Part shown: piece after piece, positions 1-5,747 of the stretch
How positions within the stretch are numbered: position 1 is the first letter of the stretch
How the letters are laid out: the number at the start of each line of letters is the position of its first letter
DNA from: JAFDVN01 sp964472275
GTDB taxonomy: Bacteria; Acidobacteriota; Holophagae; Holophagales; Holophagaceae
Assembly (NCBI GenBank): GCA_964472275.1
Contig: CAYYJN010000080.1
Location: forward strand, 1 to 6,876
Length of the DNA stretch: 6,876 bases
Direction of reading: 5' to 3'
Notes under the pieces: generated by a model
Told to the model about the DNA's origin: nothing
What the model saw: the letters and a program-made list of their open reading frames with translations, nothing else
Database searches by the model: none
Program-made: the position numbers and the translations under genes

Positions 1-819
1 GGCCACGAGCTCCTCAAGATGGGCAAGATCAACGACGCGCGGAAGATGCTCCGTTACATCGAAGCCAACATGCCCGGCACGAAGGCCTACCCCGAGGCCA
101 AGCTGCTGCTGGGCGACAGCTACTTCTTCCAGGGCAATCCCAGCTACCCGGAAGCGATGGTGGAATACACGGGCTTCCTCACCTACTTCCCCAACGACGC
201 CCGCCGGGACTACGCCCTCTACCAGATCGCCCTCTGCCACTACGCCGCCATTGACTCGGCGGAGCGCGACCAGACGGAGACCCGCGCCGCCATCACCGCC
301 TTCTCCCAAGTCCTGCGCGAAGCGCCCGGCAGCCCCTACGCCCAGGAAGCCAAAGACCGCATCACCCAGTGCTGGCGCCGCATCGCCGAGCATGAGCTGG
401 TGGTGGGCATCTTCTATGTGAACAGCTACAACTACCCGGGCGCCCAGCAACGCCTCACCACCCTGCTGGAAAGCTACCCCGACTATGTGGATCGGGAACG
501 CGCCTACTACTACCTGGGCGAGACCTTCCGCCAGCGCGGCATCACGCCCGATGAGCTGGAGACCTGGGCCAAGGGCGAACTGAACCAGAAGTTCGGCGGC
601 AAGGAAACCTACCGCGACCTGGACAAGGACCAGCAGAAGCAGATGGCCGACGATCAGATCGCCTGGACCAAGTCCCTCGTCGAAGGCTGGCGCCAGCAGG
701 CCAAGGACTACTACCAGCGCCTGGTGGAGAGCTATCCCAACTCCGAGTGGGCGCGCCACGCCTCCGACCGTCTGGTGGAAATGGGCCAGACCGGGCTCAA
801 GGAAGAACTGGACATGTAG
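1..819 (+). CDS. bamD: Outer membrane protein assembly factor BamD (5' truncated)
   Basis: The reading frame is open from base 1, before the first in-frame ATG at 19, so the gene begins upstream; the lipoprotein signal peptide and lipobox expected of BamD are outside the window. The 272 visible residues are TPR-like helical pairs. Diagnostic stretches include YPEAMVEYTGFLTYFPND (49-66), RRDYALYQIALCHY (68-81), RDQTETRAAITAFSQVLREAP (89-109) and a second AxxxxxxLLESYP unit near 148-160, in the order seen in E. coli BamD. In that family the protein is a periplasm-facing lipoprotein that works with BamA to insert beta-barrel proteins into the outer membrane. Residues about 181-230 form a charged segment rich in K, D, E and Q before a last TPR-like helix (YYQRLVESYPNSEWA); E. 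coli BamD (245 residues as precursor) looks shorter here. A general TPR protein is the alternative, but the motif order favours BamD. The stop lies 10 bases before the next gene, suggesting cotranscription. Confidence 0.88.
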   Translation, partial: GHELLKMGKINDARKMLRYIEANMPGTKAYPEAKLLLGDSYFFQGNPSYPEAMVEYTGFLTYFPNDARRDYALYQIALCHYAAIDSAERDQTETRAAITAFSQVLREAPGSPYAQEAKDRITQCWRRIAEHELVVGIFYVNSYNYPGAQQRLTTLLESYPDYVDRERAYYYLGETFRQRGITPDELETWAKGELNQKFGGKETYRDLDKDQQKQMADDQIAWTKSLVEGWRQQAKDYYQRLVESYPNSEWARHASDRLVEMGQTGLKEELDM

Positions 820-822
820 TCT

Positions 823-845
823 AGAGGGCGTGATCCACGCCCTCT
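823..845 (+). promoter_or_regulatory. Hairpin covering the ribosome-binding region and GTG start of the reductase gene
   Basis: Bases 823-832 (AGAGGGCGTG) and 836-845 (CACGCCCTCT) are perfect reverse complements, a 10-bp GC-rich stem with a three-base loop (ATC). The left arm contains the only purine-rich Shine-Dalgarno-like stretch, AGAGGG at 823-828, and the GTG start at 830-832. It begins 3 bases after the bamD stop. Folded, it would hide both signals, so translation may depend on ribosomes finishing bamD or on another melting factor. The stem is seen directly; the regulatory role is inference. A terminator is less likely because no T run follows. Confidence 0.5.
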
Positions 846-1837
846 CCAGCCTCGGTCTCGGCACCTACCTCGGCGCGCCCAGCGCCGAGGCCGACGAAGG
901 CTACGCCGCCGCCGCGCGGCGCTTCTTCGAACTGGGCGGCACGGTCTTCGACACGGCGGCGAACTACCGCATGGGGCGTTCCGAGCGGGCCTTGGGCCTC
1001 GTCCTGCCAACGCTGCCCCGCGACGCCTTCTTCGTCTCCACCAAGGCGGGCTACCTGCCTATGGGGGATGGCGTCACCGACGAGCGCCCCGCCGCGTGGT
1101 TCGATCGCGTGCTGCGGAAACCCGGCGTCTTGAAGGACGACGAGGTGGTGGACGGCTGCCACGCGCTGACGCCGCGCTACCTGGCGCATCAGCTCGAAGC
1201 GTCCCGCCGCGCGATGGGCCTGGAGACGATTGATCTCTTCCACCTCCACAATCCCGAACAGCAACTTCCGGCGTTGGGCGCGGAGGCGTTCCATGGCGTG
1301 ATCGCGCGCGCCTTCGAGGCCTGCGAGGCCTTCCGCGCCGAAGGCAAGATCCGCTTCTACGGCGTCGCCACCTGGGACGGCCTCCGCGTGCCGCCGGACG
1401 AAGCGAACCACCTCGACCTCGCGCGGCTCTGGCGCCTCGCCGAAGCCATCGGCGGGCCGCGCCACGGCTTCCGCTGGGTGCAGGCGCCGCTCAACCTCGG
1501 CATGCCCGAAGCTTTCCTCACCGCGACGCAAACGCTCGACGGCGAGCGGCTCACGCTGCTGGAAGCGGCCCAGGCGCTCGGCCTTTCCGTGCAGACCAGC
1601 GCCTCCATGCTCCAGGCCAAGATCCTCCGTTCCCTCGCGGCTCAACGCGCGCCATTGGATGCGGCCCTGCCCGGATGCCAAACGGAAGCCCAGCTCGCGC
1701 TCCAGTTCACGCGTTCCTGCCCGGGCGTGACGACCGCGCTTTGCGGCATGGGGCGCGTCGCCCATGTGGACGAGAACGCCGCCGTGATGGCGCTTCCCAA
1801 GGCCGATCCCGCGGCGCTGCGCGGGCTCTTCGCGTGA
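830..1837 (+). CDS. Aldo/keto reductase family protein
   Basis: This 335-residue protein has the aldo/keto reductase (alpha/beta)8 signature. The catalytic tetrad fits D41 (TVFDTAANY), Y46, K72 (STKAGY) and H140 (DLFHLHNP). The C-terminal segment PGVTTALCGMGRVAHVDENA (298-317) matches the region where the family binds the NADP(H) 2'-phosphate and pyrophosphate. The family reduces carbonyl substrates with NADPH in the cytoplasm; the substrate cannot be read from sequence. GTG at 830 is the only plausible start: the next in-frame ATG (codon 48) lies beyond D41 and Y46, and the N-terminal SLGLGTYLG is the family's first strand. The Shine-Dalgarno-like AGAGGG is only one base from the start and lies in a hairpin, so initiation looks weak or coupled to bamD. 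The stop overlaps the next start. An insertion around 77-115 lengthens the segment after K72 compared with the simplest members. Confidence 0.88.
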   Translation: MIHALSSLGLGTYLGAPSAEADEGYAAAARRFFELGGTVFDTAANYRMGRSERALGLVLPTLPRDAFFVSTKAGYLPMGDGVTDERPAAWFDRVLRKPGVLKDDEVVDGCHALTPRYLAHQLEASRRAMGLETIDLFHLHNPEQQLPALGAEAFHGVIARAFEACEAFRAEGKIRFYGVATWDGLRVPPDEANHLDLARLWRLAEAIGGPRHGFRWVQAPLNLGMPEAFLTATQTLDGERLTLLEAAQALGLSVQTSASMLQAKILRSLAAQRAPLDAALPGCQTEAQLALQFTRSCPGVTTALCGMGRVAHVDENAAVMALPKADPAALRGLFA

Positions 1838-2400
1838 AGTTCATCCTCGCCATCACCCCCGGAACCGGCTTCGATCCGAGCCGCTGGAAAGCCGTCCTCC
1901 AAAGCGGCGTGGATGCCTTCCTCATCCGCGAAAAGGACCTGGAAGCCCGCGCCCTGCTGGACGCCGCGCGGTGGTGTCAGGACACCGCGCCCGACCTCGA
2001 GCTGTGGATCGCCGGTCGGCTCGATGTGGCGCTCGCCGCGGGCTGCGGCCTCCACACGCCGGAGGCCTATCCCGAGGTGCCCGATGGGATGCTGCCGCTC
2101 TCCCGCCCGCTGCACGAGGAGGCGCAGCTCCCCGCGCGCCTACGCGCGAAGCAACTCCTCGTCTCGCCCCTCTTCGAAACGCCCGGCAAAGGCGCGCCCT
2201 GGGGCGCGGCGCGGCTCCACGCCCTCCTGGATCAGGTGCCTGCAGGTCCGCGCCTCCTCGCCCTCGGCGGCGTCACGTCCGACACTGCGCCCGCGCTCGC
2301 TCATCCGCGCCTGGATGGCGTGGCGCTTATCCGCGCGCTGTGGGAGGCGCCGGAACCGCGCCGCATGATCGCGCGCCTGCGGGACGCCCTTCCCCGCTAG
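1834..2400 (+). CDS. Thiamine phosphate synthase/TenI-family TIM-barrel protein
   Basis: This 188-residue protein starts at a GTG (MKFILAITPG) whose bases overlap the previous stop as GTGA, a translational-coupling arrangement. The frame stays open upstream to 1675, but that part lies inside the reductase gene, so GTG 1834 is preferred. Family features in order: the LIREKDL strand (30-36), LDVALAAGCGLHTPE (63-77, corresponding to dlAl..gAdGvHlGq), LVSPLFETPGKG (109-120, the GP.F.T..K loop), LLALGGVT (141-148) and DGVALIRALW (161-170). ThiE joins hydroxymethylpyrimidine diphosphate to thiazole phosphate; TenI tautomerises the thiazole. The metal-binding Asn-Asp of ThiE, expected just before the LDVAL stretch, reads Ala60-Gly61, and FETPGKG resembles TenI more than ThiE. 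The protein is also shorter than a typical ThiE (about 210 residues). A TenI-like or altered-function paralogue is therefore plausible, and no symbol is given. No thiamine riboswitch or other thi gene is visible. Confidence 0.75.
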   Translation: MKFILAITPGTGFDPSRWKAVLQSGVDAFLIREKDLEARALLDAARWCQDTAPDLELWIAGRLDVALAAGCGLHTPEAYPEVPDGMLPLSRPLHEEAQLPARLRAKQLLVSPLFETPGKGAPWGAARLHALLDQVPAGPRLLALGGVTSDTAPALAHPRLDGVALIRALWEAPEPRRMIARLRDALPR

Positions 2401-2409
2401 ACTTCCGCC

Positions 2410-3831
2410 ATGTTCCGCGACCTCCGTGAGCGCATCAGCCCCCAGCGGCGGGCCCTGGCCTGGGTGATCCTGGCGGGGCTCGTGGCGGCGGGGGCCTTTC
2501 TCTTCCATCGCATGAGCGGCAATCCGGCGGTGCGGGATGGCGCGGTGGCCGTGCTGTGGGTGGCCATCGCCTTCCTGCTGGTGCGCGCCATCACCTTCCT
2601 CGTGGTGGACCCGCTGGCGCGGCAGCGGCGCAACGCCACGCCGGGCTTCGCTCGAGACATGATCGTCGTGCTGCTCTACGCCCTCGCCGCCGGTGGTCTG
2701 CTGCGCCATGTGGCGGGCGTGAGCCTCACTCAGCTGCTGGGCACCGGCGCGCTGGTGGCGGCGGTCATCGGCCTCTCCATGCAGGAGACGCTGGGCAACA
2801 TCTTCGCGGGGCTTTCCCTGAGTCTCGACAACGCCTTCCAGGTGGGCGACTGGATCGAGATCAGCGGATCGGCGCTGGGCAGCGCCCGGCCCAGCTTCGT
2901 CGGCCGCGTGGAAGCCATGACCTGGCGCGCGGTGCAGCTCGTGAGCTGGGACGGCGACACGGACCTGGTGCCCAACCGCCTCATCGCCCAGAGCGTCGTC
3001 ACGAATCTCTATGCTCCCACCGGCTTCCACCGCCGCACGACCCTCTGCACCGTGCAGCCGCACGGGCGCATGCACGAGGTCCTCGACGCCCTGGGCGTGG
3101 CGCTGGCTGGCCTGCCCCACCCGCCGGAGAAGCGGCCCAAGGCTGTGGTGTGGGGCCAGAAGGATGGCGGCGTGGTCATCGAGTGCCAGTGGTGGCCCCT
3201 GGGCTACCGGCACTTCCGCGCTTCCAAGGACGAAGTGAACCGCCTCGTCGCCACCGTGCTCTGCCGCGAAGGCGTGCCGCTCATGGGCCCCCACGGCCCC
3301 AGCGCCGTGGACCCCCAGCCTTCGGAACCCACCGCCGCGCAGCTCGCGTCCCTCGTGGATCTGCTGCGGCTGCCTGAACACTGGAGTTCCGATCTGAAAG
3401 GCAAGGTCCGCCTGCGGGCGAAGGCGCCGGGCGAGGGGGTCCTGCGCGAGGGCGACCCCGGCGACTCGCTCTACGCGGTGCTGGAAGGCCGCCTCGCCGT
3501 CGTGCGCGCGGAGATCCGCGAAATGCCCTACTACGGCCTCTTCTGGGAAACGCTCGCGGAACTCGGCCCCGGCGCCTGGGTGGGCGAGGCGAGCCTCCTC
3601 ACCGGCGCGTCGCGCAACGCGACCGTCATCGCCGCCACGCCCGTCCTGCTTCTGGAGATGGACAAGGCCGCCTTCGAAGGGAGCTTGAAGCGCGAGCCCG
3701 TCGTGCTGGACCGCCTCGTGGATCTCATGGAATCCCGCGCGGCGGCCCGCCCCGGCGCGCCTGAGCCCAAGAGCGAAGGCTTCCGCGACCAAGTGCGCCG
3801 CCAGATCCGCGCGTGGTTCAACCTCGCGTAG
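2410..3831 (+). CDS. MscS-type mechanosensitive channel fused to a cyclic nucleotide-binding domain (bCNG-like)
   Basis: This is a 473-residue inner-membrane protein. Hydrophobic segments lie near 15-33, 44-66 and 83-100, followed by the pore-lining MscS helix, rich in Gly and Ala (LLGTGALVAAVIGLSMQE, 109-126, then LGNIFAGLSLSLDNAF, 128-143). The MscS beta domain follows, with VGDWIEI (145-151), GRVEAMTWRAVQL (165-177) and LVPNRL (186-191). After a mixed domain (about 205-300) comes a cyclic-nucleotide-binding fold (about 320-440). GEGVLREGDPGDSLYAVLEG (341-360) is its typical beta roll. Its phosphate-binding cassette keeps Glu393 (VGEASLL) and Arg402 (SRNATV) nine residues apart, as in ligand-binding CNB domains. 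This matches the bacterial cyclic-nucleotide-gated branch of the MscS superfamily, where cAMP or cGMP rather than tension is thought to gate the pore. The ligand is not determinable here. It starts 9 bases after the preceding stop with no clear Shine-Dalgarno, so it is probably in the same operon. Confidence 0.9.
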   Translation: MFRDLRERISPQRRALAWVILAGLVAAGAFLFHRMSGNPAVRDGAVAVLWVAIAFLLVRAITFLVVDPLARQRRNATPGFARDMIVVLLYALAAGGLLRHVAGVSLTQLLGTGALVAAVIGLSMQETLGNIFAGLSLSLDNAFQVGDWIEISGSALGSARPSFVGRVEAMTWRAVQLVSWDGDTDLVPNRLIAQSVVTNLYAPTGFHRRTTLCTVQPHGRMHEVLDALGVALAGLPHPPEKRPKAVVWGQKDGGVVIECQWWPLGYRHFRASKDEVNRLVATVLCREGVPLMGPHGPSAVDPQPSEPTAAQLASLVDLLRLPEHWSSDLKGKVRLRAKAPGEGVLREGDPGDSLYAVLEGRLAVVRAEIREMPYYGLFWETLAELGPGAWVGEASLLTGASRNATVIAATPVLLLEMDKAAFEGSLKREPVVLDRLVDLMESRAAARPGAPEPKSEGFRDQVRRQIRAWFNLA

Positions 3832-3863
3832 CGGCCGCACGCTTTCGTTCGACAACCACCGCG

Positions 3864-3937
3864 GGAACGCAGAGATCACAGAGGGGACAAGGCAAGCCGC
3901 TGTGATCTCTGCGCCTGCTCTGCGTCCTCTGTGTTCC
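3864..3937. repeat. Intergenic inverted-repeat element A
   Basis: The 203-base gap between the channel gene and the next CDS holds a compact inverted repeat. A perfect 14-bp stem pairs 3868-3881 (CGCAGAGATCACAG) with 3900-3913 around an 18-base loop. An alternative outer pairing joins 3864-3874 (GGAACGCAGAG) to 3927-3937 (CTCTGTGTTCC) with one mismatch. CAGAG submotifs recur at 3870 and 3879, with CTCTG complements at 3907, 3918 and 3927, so several registers can pair. The arms share their wording with the elements at 5397-5692 and 6365-6511. The remainder, 3938-4022, shows only a possible -10-like TAGAAT at 4009-4014 without a convincing -35. Confidence 0.75.
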
Positions 3938-4022
3938 GCTTTCTGCCCCGGCGGCTCAGCGCGATGGAATGGAACCATCTCCTCCCTCGCGGCGCTTGCG
4001 CGGGATCGTAGAATCTTTCGAG

Positions 4023-4029
4023 AGGGAGG
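4023..4029 (+). promoter_or_regulatory. Strong Shine-Dalgarno that decides the start at 4035
   Basis: AGGGAGG at 4023-4029 lies five bases before the ATG at 4035 and is the clearest ribosome-binding site in the window. It decides in favour of ATG 4035 over the in-frame upstream ATG at 3969, which would add 22 residues (MEPSPPSRRLRG...) without conserved character and has no such site. Confidence 0.75.
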
Positions 4030-4034
4030 ACGCC

Positions 4035-4280
4035 ATGGATCTGCCCGAAGAGATCCAGAAGCTGGTGAGCGAGCTGGGCGATTCCCTCCTCAACTCGCTG
4101 GCGGATGATCCGGCCAGTCGCGAGCTCGCGCTCCGCATCCAGGAAAGCGGCTACGACCTCTGCCTCGTGCTGGAGGCGACCCTCGCGCCCAAGGAAGAAG
4201 ATCCATCCGCCCAGCCCCTGGAAGGCTGGAGCGCCGAGGATCTCCGCGCCATGCAGGGCATGGGCATCGCCCTCGATTGA
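4035..4280 (+). CDS. Small acidic protein of unknown function, coupled to rlmN
   Basis: I do not recognise this 81-residue protein. It is strongly acidic, with 18 Asp/Glu against 5 Lys/Arg, and has no signal peptide or membrane segment, so it is probably cytoplasmic. Residues 2-48 look helical and amphipathic (LPEEIQKLVSELGDSLLNSL, then SRELALRIQESGYDLCLVLEATL). A charged, proline-containing linker follows (52-62), then a short C-terminal helix WSAEDLRAMQGMGIAL (65-80). The start is fixed by a strong Shine-Dalgarno, and the coding frame is independent of its neighbours. The stop codon TGA shares its last base with the ATG of rlmN (TGATG), so the two are probably translated together from one mRNA. 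That is the only functional hint. The strong ribosome site and overlap make it very likely real. Confidence 0.78.
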   Translation: MDLPEEIQKLVSELGDSLLNSLADDPASRELALRIQESGYDLCLVLEATLAPKEEDPSAQPLEGWSAEDLRAMQGMGIALD

Positions 4281-5389
4281 TGGCGCTCTGGGATCGCCCC
4301 GCGCCGGAGCTGGACCCCCGGCCCCGTCCGAACGCCGCCCTCCTGGGCCGCGCCGAACTGCGCGCGCTGCTCGCGTCGCTGGGCGAAGCCGCCTACCGCG
4401 GCGACCAGGTCTTCGAAGGCCTCCAAGCGAAGCGCTACGGCGCGTGGGAGGAGTTCACCGCGCTCGCGAAGCCGCTGCGGGCCAAGCTCAGCGACGCCGC
4501 CGACATCCTCTGGCCCGAGATCATCCAAAGCCTGCCCAGCCGCGACGGCTCCACCAAGCACGCCTTCCGACTCGGCGATGGCAAGGAGGTGGAAGGCGTC
4601 CACATGCCCTACGCCAACCGGACGACGCTCTGCCTGTCGAGCCAAGTGGGTTGCGCCATGGGCTGCACCTTCTGCGCCACGGGACAGATGGGCATCCTGC
4701 GCAACCTGCGTGCGGGCGAAATCGTCGGCCAGGTCATCGCCATGCTGCGCCGCCACGGCGCGCCCGTCGGCCCTGACGGCGAGCCCGATCCGCTCAATCT
4801 CGTCTTCATGGGCATGGGCGAGCCGCTGCACAACCTCGACAACCTCATGGCCGCCTTCGGCACGCTCACCGACGCGAAGGGGCTGGGCCTTTCGCCCAAG
4901 CGCATCACGGTCTCCACCTCGGGCCTCGTGAGCGGCATCGAGAAGCTCGGCGCCTTCGCGAAGCGCCCGCGCCTCGCCGTCTCGCTGAACGGCACCACGG
5001 ACGACTACCGCTCGAAGATCATGCCCGTGAACCGCGTGTGGAACCTGGAGTCGCTCATGGACGCCTTGAGCCGCTTCCCGCTCCAGACCAACGAGCGCAT
5101 CACGCTGGAATATGTGCTGCTCAAGGGCGTGACGGACGCGCTGGAAGACGGCAAGCGCCTCGTGGACCTGGCGAGCCGCTTCCCGAGCAAGGTGAACCTC
5201 ATCCCCTTCAACCCGCACGAGGGCAGCGGCTTCGAGGCGCCGGACGAGGCAAGAGTCTCCGCGCTGTGCCGCATGCTCTCCGACGCGGGCGTCATCGTCA
5301 GCGTGCGCCGCTCCCGCGGCCAGGACATCGGCGGCGCCTGCGGCCAGCTCGTGCGGGAGGAGATGAAGCGCGCGAAGGCCAGGCCATGA
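4280..5389 (+). CDS. rlmN: Dual-specificity 23S rRNA/tRNA adenine-C2 methyltransferase RlmN (radical SAM)
   Basis: This 369-residue protein is a full-length RlmN. The radical-SAM cluster motif CxxxCxxC is C125-AMG-C129-TF-C132. Cys118 (TTLCLSS) precedes it as in E. coli. The SAM-contacting GMGEPL is at 178-183. SLNGTTDDYRSKIMPVN (235-251) and LIPFNPHEGSGFE (307-319) are family blocks. The C-terminal signature RRSRGQDIGGACGQL (343-357) carries Cys354, equivalent to the Cys355 that forms the transient methyl-cysteine adduct in E. coli. The family methylates C2 of A2503 in 23S rRNA and of A37 in some tRNAs. All key cysteines are present, so it should be active; Cfr-type C8 specificity is not suggested. 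ATG 4280 overlaps the upstream stop as TGATG and is preferred to the TTG one codon earlier. The repeat element downstream begins eight bases after the stop. Confidence 0.96.
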   Translation: MALWDRPAPELDPRPRPNAALLGRAELRALLASLGEAAYRGDQVFEGLQAKRYGAWEEFTALAKPLRAKLSDAADILWPEIIQSLPSRDGSTKHAFRLGDGKEVEGVHMPYANRTTLCLSSQVGCAMGCTFCATGQMGILRNLRAGEIVGQVIAMLRRHGAPVGPDGEPDPLNLVFMGMGEPLHNLDNLMAAFGTLTDAKGLGLSPKRITVSTSGLVSGIEKLGAFAKRPRLAVSLNGTTDDYRSKIMPVNRVWNLESLMDALSRFPLQTNERITLEYVLLKGVTDALEDGKRLVDLASRFPSKVNLIPFNPHEGSGFEAPDEARVSALCRMLSDAGVIVSVRRSRGQDIGGACGQLVREEMKRAKARP

Positions 5390-5396
5390 AAAGCAC

Positions 5397-5692
5397 TCAC
5401 CACAGAGGCACGGAGGGCGCAGAGAGGGCGAGGCGTACCTCCAGCCATGGCAGGGTATGGGAGAAAAAAACCACGCCGAGGGCCGCAGTGAAGTGGAGGG
5501 CAGATGATGCGCGCCGACCCACCAGGCCAAGGCCCGCCGCAAAGCGGCTGCTTTCGCGCATCGCGCGAAAGTGGCGTGAGGCGGCAGCGGCGCTCCCGCG
5601 CCAAAAGCGTGGATGCGCCGCTGCCGCCTCACGCCCAGCCCTGGCCGACGCGATGCCTCGCCTTCTCTGCGCCCTCCGCGTCTCTGCGGTGA
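5397..5692. repeat. Intergenic inverted-repeat element B with nested hairpins
   Basis: The 358-base gap between rlmN and the exoD-like gene is largely one element. Its ends, 5397-5434 and 5655-5692, are 38-bp inverted repeats matching at about 34 positions (left arm begins TCACCACAGAGGCACGGAGG). Inside, in order, are a 5-bp stem (5536-5540/5544-5548), a perfect 9-bp stem with loop ATC (5551-5559/5563-5571), and a perfect 21-bp stem (5573-5593/5615-5635). The last can extend by about 6 bp inward (5596-5601/5607-5612, one G-T pair) to a CAAAA loop. The interval 5435-5535 has an A run at 5463-5469 and no believable gene. Open frames through it on both strands are accounted for by GC-rich composition. 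A transposon-like (MITE) or REP/BIME-like nature is inference; I see no clear target-site duplication. Confidence 0.8.
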
Positions 5693-5711
5693 AAGGCATT
5701 TCTTGGCGCCC

Positions 5712-5738
5712 TCACGGCTCTTCACGCCTCCGCCGTGA
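5712..5738 (+). other. Small hairpin just upstream of the exoD-like gene
   Basis: TCACGGC (5712-5718) and GCCGTGA (5732-5738) can pair around a 13-base loop, with the alternative TTCACG (5721-5726)/CGTGAA (5734-5739). It ends 9 bases before the ATG at 5748, where no Shine-Dalgarno is visible. The wording (CTTGGCGCC...CCGTGAATC) resembles the arms of the neighbouring repeat element, so it may be a leftover single arm. Any role in translation is speculative. Confidence 0.35.
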
Positions 5739-5747
5739 ATCACTTCC

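Noticed and set aside
821..1765. 314-codon minus-strand frame opposite the reductase
   Set aside because: Shadow of the aldo/keto reductase, whose catalytic residues are clear on the + strand.
1675..1833. Extended ATG start for the ThiE/TenI-like gene
   Set aside because: The added residues lie within the reductase coding region, read as arginine-rich nonsense, and precede the natural family start MKFILAITPG at the GTGA overlap.
1834..1840. Thiamine (TPP) riboswitch ahead of the ThiE/TenI-like gene
   Set aside because: There is no leader: the start overlaps the preceding gene's stop.
2140..3978. 612-codon open frame on the minus strand opposite the TIM-barrel and channel genes
   Set aside because: It is antisense to two well-recognised proteins, is rich in His, Arg, Ala and Gly without domain character, and spans an intergenic repeat. 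Long antisense frames are expected opposite GC-rich genes.
3969..4034. Upstream ATG for the 81-residue protein
   Set aside because: It adds 22 unremarkable residues and lacks a ribosome site, whereas ATG 4035 has a strong one.
4277..4279. TTG start for rlmN one codon upstream
   Set aside because: The adjacent ATG at 4280 is the better codon and makes the usual TGATG overlap.
5397..5692. Insertion sequence with a transposase
   Set aside because: Terminal inverted repeats are present, but the interior holds no transposase or other credible gene and no clear target duplication.
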